A stretch of 5,477 nt of DNA from a bacterium UBP1_UBA4771. GTDB lineage: Bacteria; Krumholzibacteriota; Krumholzibacteriia; Krumholzibacteriales; Krumholzibacteriaceae. The position numbers were made by a program, and so were the translations under genes. This document shows, one piece after another, positions 1 through 2,994 of the stretch. How positions within the stretch are numbered: the first letter of the stretch is position 1; each line of letters begins with the position of its first letter. The notes under the pieces were generated by a model. That model saw only the letters and a list, made by a program, of their open reading frames with translations, was not told where the DNA came from and ran no database searches. Location of the stretch: contig DHHN01000132.1 of assembly GCA_002403295.1 (NCBI GenBank), forward strand, positions 7,262 to 12,738. Direction: 5' to 3'.

Positions 1-75
1 CGGGCGTTTCGCGCGCGGAGAAGGCTCCGCAGGATTCTCGGGGAAATGCTCGAGGATCGGAGAGGACGTTCATGA
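1..75 (+). CDS. C-terminal end of an ECF-type RNA polymerase sigma factor (partial, 5' end outside window)
   Basis: Frame 1 is open from the window edge and ends at TGA 73-75, giving 24 residues that begin RAFRARRRLRRILGEML. This basic stretch matches the usual end of sigma region 4.2 in ECF sigma factors, where the recognition helix is followed by a pattern like V-K-S-R-x-x-R-A-R-x-x-L-R-x-x-L. Region 4 binds the -35 element of target promoters, so the full protein would direct RNA polymerase to a stress regulon. The stop overlaps the next start in an ATGA arrangement (72-75), which suggests translational coupling, as is common for a sigma factor and its anti-sigma factor. Only a short tail is visible, so the family call rests on this pattern and on the downstream membrane genes. 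Another helix-turn-helix regulator with an arginine-rich tail is possible. Confidence 0.68.
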   Translation, partial: RAFRARRRLRRILGEMLEDRRGRS

Positions 76-380
76 AAGCGAAACAGGAACGGCTCGACGC
101 GCTCGAACGCGCGCTCTTCGTCGCGCGGCGCCGGCGGCCGGCGCCGGCCGCGCCGGGAGAGCGCTGGCGGGCCGCCGTGATGGCGGATATACGCCGACGG
201 GCGCTTTGGAGCGCCGGGACGGGACGCCAGATGTTCGCCGGGCGGTTCGCATGGCGCCTGTCGGCGGTCGCCGCGTGCGTCGCGCTCGCGCTTTTGATCT
301 ATGCCATGAGAACGGGTTTCGTCGATTACGAGGAGCTCGCGATGCAGTTTCTCGAGGATCCGGTCGGTTTTCTGATCTGA
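72..380 (+). CDS. Small single-pass membrane protein, candidate anti-sigma factor (CnrY-like position, no zinc motif)
   Basis: The product has 102 residues. The ATG at 72 follows a GGAGAGGA ribosome-binding site (59-66) with 5 bases of spacing and overlaps the upstream stop. Residues 1-60 are highly basic and probably cytoplasmic: a short amphipathic start (KQERLDALERAL), an Arg/Pro/Ala linker at about 19-30, and a second helix around WRAAVMADIRRR (32-43). One hydrophobic segment spans about 61-79. A short acidic tail (about 83-102) with DYEEL and ends in GFLI would lie in the periplasm. There is no HxxxCxxC zinc-finger motif; the only Cys (69) is in the membrane segment. Size, topology and position between an ECF sigma factor and a periplasmic sensor are those of non-zinc anti-sigma factors such as CnrY, which hold the sigma factor with a short cytosolic helix pair. 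The function is inferred from context and not from a recognised domain. Confidence 0.82.
   Translation: MKAKQERLDALERALFVARRRRPAPAAPGERWRAAVMADIRRRALWSAGTGRQMFAGRFAWRLSAVAACVALALLIYAMRTGFVDYEELAMQFLEDPVGFLI
134..151. repeat. 18-bp perfect all-G/C palindrome inside the candidate anti-sigma gene
   Basis: Positions 134-142 and 143-151 are exact reverse complements (GCGGCCGGC / GCCGGCCGC). The site lies within the codons for the Arg/Pro/Ala linker of the 102-residue protein. In RNA it could fold as a 7-bp G/C stem with a 4-base loop. It may simply reflect low-complexity GC-rich coding for Arg, Pro and Ala. No function is assigned. Confidence 0.6.
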
Positions 381-390
381 CGGGGCATCG

Positions 391-396
391 GGGAGG
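391..396 (+). promoter_or_regulatory. Ribosome-binding site fixing the start of the Spy/CnrX-like gene
   Basis: GGGAGG lies 7 bases upstream of the ATG at 404. The reading frame is open much further upstream, to an ATG at 206. That part overlaps the upstream membrane-protein gene in another frame and encodes only arginine-rich nonsense, so this site and the membrane anchor directly after ATG 404 set the start. Confidence 0.8.
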
Positions 397-403
397 AATC
401 GAT

Positions 404-811
404 ATGAACGAAGGCGTTTCGAAGGGCGGGAGAAGAGCGTGGGCGGCCGTGATCGTCGTCTTCGCCGCCGGCCTCGTTATCGGCGGACTCGTGACGACGG
501 TGCTGATCCGCAACCACGTGATACACGTCATGCGGCGCGACCGCCCGCCCGTTCACGAGATGGTCGCGCAACGTCTCACCGGCGATCTCGATATGAACGC
601 CGCGCAGCGCGCGGAACTCGACGAGATCCTGCGGCAGTACGGACCCCGCTTCGAGGAGTTCAAACGAATCTCGCGGACCGAGGTGCGGTCGCTGGCGGAG
701 GAGATGGAAGCGCGCATCAGAACGATACTCACGCCGGAGCAGCAGGCGCGCTACGACGAGAACATCGCGAAGATGCACGAGCGCTTCAAGTCCAGGGAAA
801 AGAGACACTGA
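404..811 (+). CDS. Membrane-anchored periplasmic sensor of the Spy/CpxP/CnrX (LTxxQ, metal-resistance) type
   Basis: The product has 135 residues. A short basic N-terminus is followed by one membrane anchor at about 13-35, and the rest should be periplasmic. The soluble part is helical, charged and free of Cys, with two copies of the LTxxQ-type motif: a degenerate one at 62-68 (LDMNAAQ) and a clear one at 109-113 (LTPEQ), followed by QARYDENI. This paired pattern marks the Spy/CpxP/ZraP/CnrX superfamily, which comprises helical-hairpin chaperones and metal sensors. Retention of an anchor instead of a cleavable signal resembles CnrX, which signals through an anti-sigma factor. Possible metal ligands include H38, H41, H51, E74, M101, M124 and H125. 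The gene lies 23 bases after the candidate anti-sigma gene and 41 bases before tolC, so it is probably co-transcribed with both. The family is secure; metal sensing as opposed to misfolding or other envelope stress is not. Confidence 0.87.
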   Translation: MNEGVSKGGRRAWAAVIVVFAAGLVIGGLVTTVLIRNHVIHVMRRDRPPVHEMVAQRLTGDLDMNAAQRAELDEILRQYGPRFEEFKRISRTEVRSLAEEMEARIRTILTPEQQARYDENIAKMHERFKSREKRH

Positions 812-842
812 TCGAACCGATTCCACGCGCAGTCGAATACAC

Positions 843-848
843 GGGAGA
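843..848 (+). promoter_or_regulatory. Ribosome-binding site fixing the start of the TolC-family gene
   Basis: GGGAGA ends 4 bases before the ATG at 853. The frame is open upstream to 439, but the region before 853 is the Spy-like gene read in another frame. A signal peptide starts directly at ATG 853, so this is the real start. Confidence 0.72.
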
Positions 849-852
849 AACT

Positions 853-2232
853 ATGGCCAATCGAATATCATTCGCGCCGATCCGCCGCGCGATCGCGTGT
901 CTGTGCGCGGCGGCAGTTCTGTGTCCCGCATCCGGCGGCCTCCACGCCGGCGAGCGCCGCGTCCTCACGCTCGGGGACGCCGTGGCGGCGGCCATGCGCT
1001 CCAATCTCGAGCTCCGGCAGGCCGCAACGGGCATGGACGCAAGCCGTCTCGCGCTCAGAAGAGCGAAATCGAATTACCTGCCGTCGCTCGGGCTCTCGGC
1101 CCGCGGCTCGGAGTCGTGGTCGAAGCGCTACGATTCGGCCGCCGACGATTACGAGGGCGCGACGTCGCGCTCGGTCAGTCTCGGACTTTCGTCGAGCCTC
1201 GAGCTTTTCAGCGGGATGAGCAGGATCAACTCGGTCAAGCAGGCGAGGCTCGACCTCGAGGCGGAGGAGCAGAGCTTCGTCCGGACGCGACAATCGGTTC
1301 TCTACGATGTGGTCGGCCGCTTCATGCAAGCGGTGCTCGACAAGGAAATTCTCGCGGTCAACGAGGCGAATCTCGCCTCGCAGCGCCGATCCCTCGAGCA
1401 CATCGACGCCTTCGTCGTTTCGGGCAAGCGCCCCGTCGCCGATCTTTATCAGCAGCAGGCGGCCGCCGCCGACGCGGAGGCGAACATTCTCGAAGCGGGG
1501 CGGAAGCTCGAGATCAGCGTCCTGCAGCTTCTCCAGACGATGGGGAGCGATCCGGCCGACGGGTACACCGTCGTCGAGCCTGACGCGGAGACGCTCATCG
1601 CCGGGCTCGACAGCCTCCTCGGCGGTTTCGTTTCCGGCGGCGAGGTCGCGAGGCGGCCCGATGTCGTCGCGCAGCGAAAGGCGAAGGAAGCGGCCGAAAA
1701 GCAGATCGCGATCGCCGGCGCCGGCTACTGGCCGAGCCTCAACCTCTCGGCGAGCGTCGGCACGAGCTATCACGATCCGGCGAGCATCCCGGGCGACTAC
1801 GCCGATCAATTCGACCGCAACCTGAACGCCTCGATCGGCATCTCGGCGAGCCTCTCGCTCTTCGACCGGTTTCAAACGAGGAACAGCGTGTCGCAAGCGA
1901 GGATCGGTCTGCGCCGCTCTCAGATCAGCCTCGAGACGCTCGAGCTTCGGGCGCGCATCGAGGCGGTTCAGGCCCATTCCAACTATGAGACCGCGCGAAA
2001 AACGATCGACGTCGCCGCCGCGCAGCTCGTGTACGCCGAGCAGGCGCTCCGGAACTACGAGGAGCGATACCGGCTCGGGCTCTCGACGCTCCTCGAGCTT
2101 CTTCAGGCCCGCGCCGTCTTCGTGCAGAGCTCCTATTCGGTCGCGCGCTCGAAGTACGATCTCATCGTGAAGGCGGCCGCCCTGCTGTACGCGGTCGACG
2201 ACATCGAACGGGCGCTCTATCTTTTCAATTGA
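853..2232 (+). CDS. TolC-family outer-membrane efflux protein
   Basis: The product has 459 residues, typical for the family. A signal peptide with arginines at 11-12 and a hydrophobic core at 13-27 is probably cut after LHA (32). Its three Cys (16, 18, 24) are the only ones in the protein and none sits in a convincing lipobox, so lipidation is unlikely. The mature part shows the duplicated outer-membrane efflux (OEP) fold. The first half opens with LTLGDAVAAAM (38-48), then SNYLPSLGLSA. The second opens with RRPDVVAQRKA (267-277), then GYWPSLNLSASVG near 291. Long Gln/Ala/Glu-rich coiled helices lie between, and YRLGLSTLLELLQAR (about 406-420) is the family's conserved final-helix signature. 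Such proteins form trimeric barrels with a periplasmic tunnel and serve RND, ABC or MFS pumps or type I secretion. It follows the sigma/anti-sigma/sensor genes by 41 bases and is probably their target or operon member. No adaptor or pump gene follows, so the substrate cannot be told. Confidence 0.95.
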   Translation: MANRISFAPIRRAIACLCAAAVLCPASGGLHAGERRVLTLGDAVAAAMRSNLELRQAATGMDASRLALRRAKSNYLPSLGLSARGSESWSKRYDSAADDYEGATSRSVSLGLSSSLELFSGMSRINSVKQARLDLEAEEQSFVRTRQSVLYDVVGRFMQAVLDKEILAVNEANLASQRRSLEHIDAFVVSGKRPVADLYQQQAAAADAEANILEAGRKLEISVLQLLQTMGSDPADGYTVVEPDAETLIAGLDSLLGGFVSGGEVARRPDVVAQRKAKEAAEKQIAIAGAGYWPSLNLSASVGTSYHDPASIPGDYADQFDRNLNASIGISASLSLFDRFQTRNSVSQARIGLRRSQISLETLELRARIEAVQAHSNYETARKTIDVAAAQLVYAEQALRNYEERYRLGLSTLLELLQARAVFVQSSYSVARSKYDLIVKAAALLYAVDDIERALYLFN

Positions 2233-2306
2233 TCTCGCGGTTCGGCGCCTCGAAGGGTATTCGTTCATCGAACGGCACGTGTATGCTGGAATGCCGCCGG
2301 CTCCCG

Positions 2307-2315
2307 TGGTACAAT
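2307..2315 (+). promoter_or_regulatory. Candidate extended -10 promoter element upstream of the CPBP gene
   Basis: TGGTACAAT contains the extended -10 TG (2307-2308) and TACAAT (2310-2315), which matches TATAAT at five of six positions. The best -35 at 17 bases (TGGAAT, 2287-2292) is weak, though an extended -10 can do without one. Transcription would start near 2322, only a few bases before ATG 2327, so an mRNA from here would be almost leaderless and would lack the GGAG at 2316-2319. This fits a new transcription unit after tolC, but the element could also be chance. Confidence 0.35.
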
Positions 2316-2319
2316 GGAG
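2316..2319 (+). promoter_or_regulatory. Ribosome-binding site favouring ATG 2327 for the CPBP gene
   Basis: GGAG lies 7 bases upstream of ATG 2327. The frame is also open from GTG 2279 and ATG 2291, but neither has a comparable site, and the extra 12-16 residues would be a proline-rich stretch before the first predicted helix. ATG 2327 is preferred. Confidence 0.6.
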
Positions 2320-2326
2320 CCTCATC

Positions 2327-2959
2327 ATGATCCACGCGATCCAAGCGGAGCTGCGGGCGATGCGCGATTTCCTCGCGGGGTACTCGAACGAGATCGTCGT
2401 GGTCTGCGTCGCCGCGTCGAGCCTCGTTCTCATGAGGTACCATCCGGCGGGGTCGTGGTGGCTCGCGAACGCCCTGTACTTCGGGGCGATCCCGCTCTTC
2501 ACGATTGCGGCGATCCTGCGGCGCAATCCGCTCGATTTCGGGCTCCGGGCGGGGGAGGCGCGCCTCGGCGCCATGCACGCCGCGATCGGATGCGCCGCGG
2601 CCGCGGCGATCGTGCTCGTCGCGTCGCGCATGGCGCCGGTGGGACATTTCTACGCGCGGGAGGATCTGGCGCTCGGCCCGTACGTCGTGCGGCGCATCGT
2701 CATCATCGCGTCGCTCGAGTTCTTTTTCCGCGGTTTCCTGCTGTTCGGGCTGAAGAAGAGATTCGGCGCCGCGGCGATTCTCGTCCAGATGATGCCGTTT
2801 GCGATCCGGCACGTCGGAAAGCCAGAGGCGGAGGCGCTCGGCTGCGTTCTCTCGGGATTGTACCTCGGGTACGTGTCGTACCGGACGAACGCCGTCTGGC
2901 CGGCGTTCGTGATCCATCTCTTCGCGAACGTGCTGAACGCGGTTATCCACGCGGCGTGA
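2327..2959 (+). CDS. CPBP-family integral membrane protein (CAAX protease/bacteriocin-processing type) with altered first motif
   Basis: From ATG 2327 the product has 210 residues with about six to seven hydrophobic segments (roughly 21-37, 45-60, 77-96, 118-140, 147-160, 168-185, 187-206). Near the C-terminus the three CPBP (Abi/Rce1-like) motifs appear in order. Motif 1 is SLEFFFRG (129-136), motif 2 is FxxxH at F158-H162, and motif 3 is HxxxN at H197-N201. Family members are glutamate-type intramembrane proteases or related scaffolds that cleave prenylated proteins or bacteriocin precursors, or give bacteriocin self-immunity. Motif 1 is normally EExxxR. Here the first glutamate, catalytic in Rce1, is Leu130, while the second (E131) and the Arg (R135) remain. 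The protein may therefore be non-proteolytic, or belong to a subgroup using a different residue. Longer starts at GTG 2279 or ATG 2291 are possible. Family membership is good; activity and substrate are unknown. Confidence 0.87.
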   Translation: MIHAIQAELRAMRDFLAGYSNEIVVVCVAASSLVLMRYHPAGSWWLANALYFGAIPLFTIAAILRRNPLDFGLRAGEARLGAMHAAIGCAAAAAIVLVASRMAPVGHFYAREDLALGPYVVRRIVIIASLEFFFRGFLLFGLKKRFGAAAILVQMMPFAIRHVGKPEAEALGCVLSGLYLGYVSYRTNAVWPAFVIHLFANVLNAVIHAA

Positions 2960-2974
2960 GCGGACGGCCGCTCA
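2957..2974 (+). other. Perfect 7-bp hairpin over the CPBP stop codon
   Basis: TGAGCGG (2957-2963) pairs with CCGCTCA (2968-2974) around an ACGG loop, and the stem includes the TGA stop of the CPBP gene. No run of T follows, so it is not a standard Rho-independent terminator. It may stabilise the mRNA end or influence coupling to the next gene 35 bases downstream, or it may be incidental. Confidence 0.4.
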
Positions 2975-2994
2975 TTCGGAAAGGCGGGTTCGCC

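Noticed and set aside
439..852. Upstream extension of the tolC frame
   Set aside because: It overlaps the Spy/CnrX-like gene in another frame and encodes arginine-rich nonsense. The signal peptide and ribosome-binding site place the start at 853.
2262..2274. CGTTC-ATC-GAACG hairpin after tolC as a terminator
   Set aside because: The stem is only 5 bp with a 3-base loop and has no T run, so it is too weak to call a terminator.
2276..2281. CACGTG palindrome in the tolC-CPBP gap as an operator
   Set aside because: A 6-bp palindrome is expected often in a window of this size, and nothing else around it suggests an operator.
868..2631. 587-codon open frame on the minus strand opposite tolC
   Set aside because: It mirrors the G/C-ending codons of the TolC gene. 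The translation is Arg/Glu/Asp-rich with no domain, while the plus strand has a signal peptide and clear TolC motifs.
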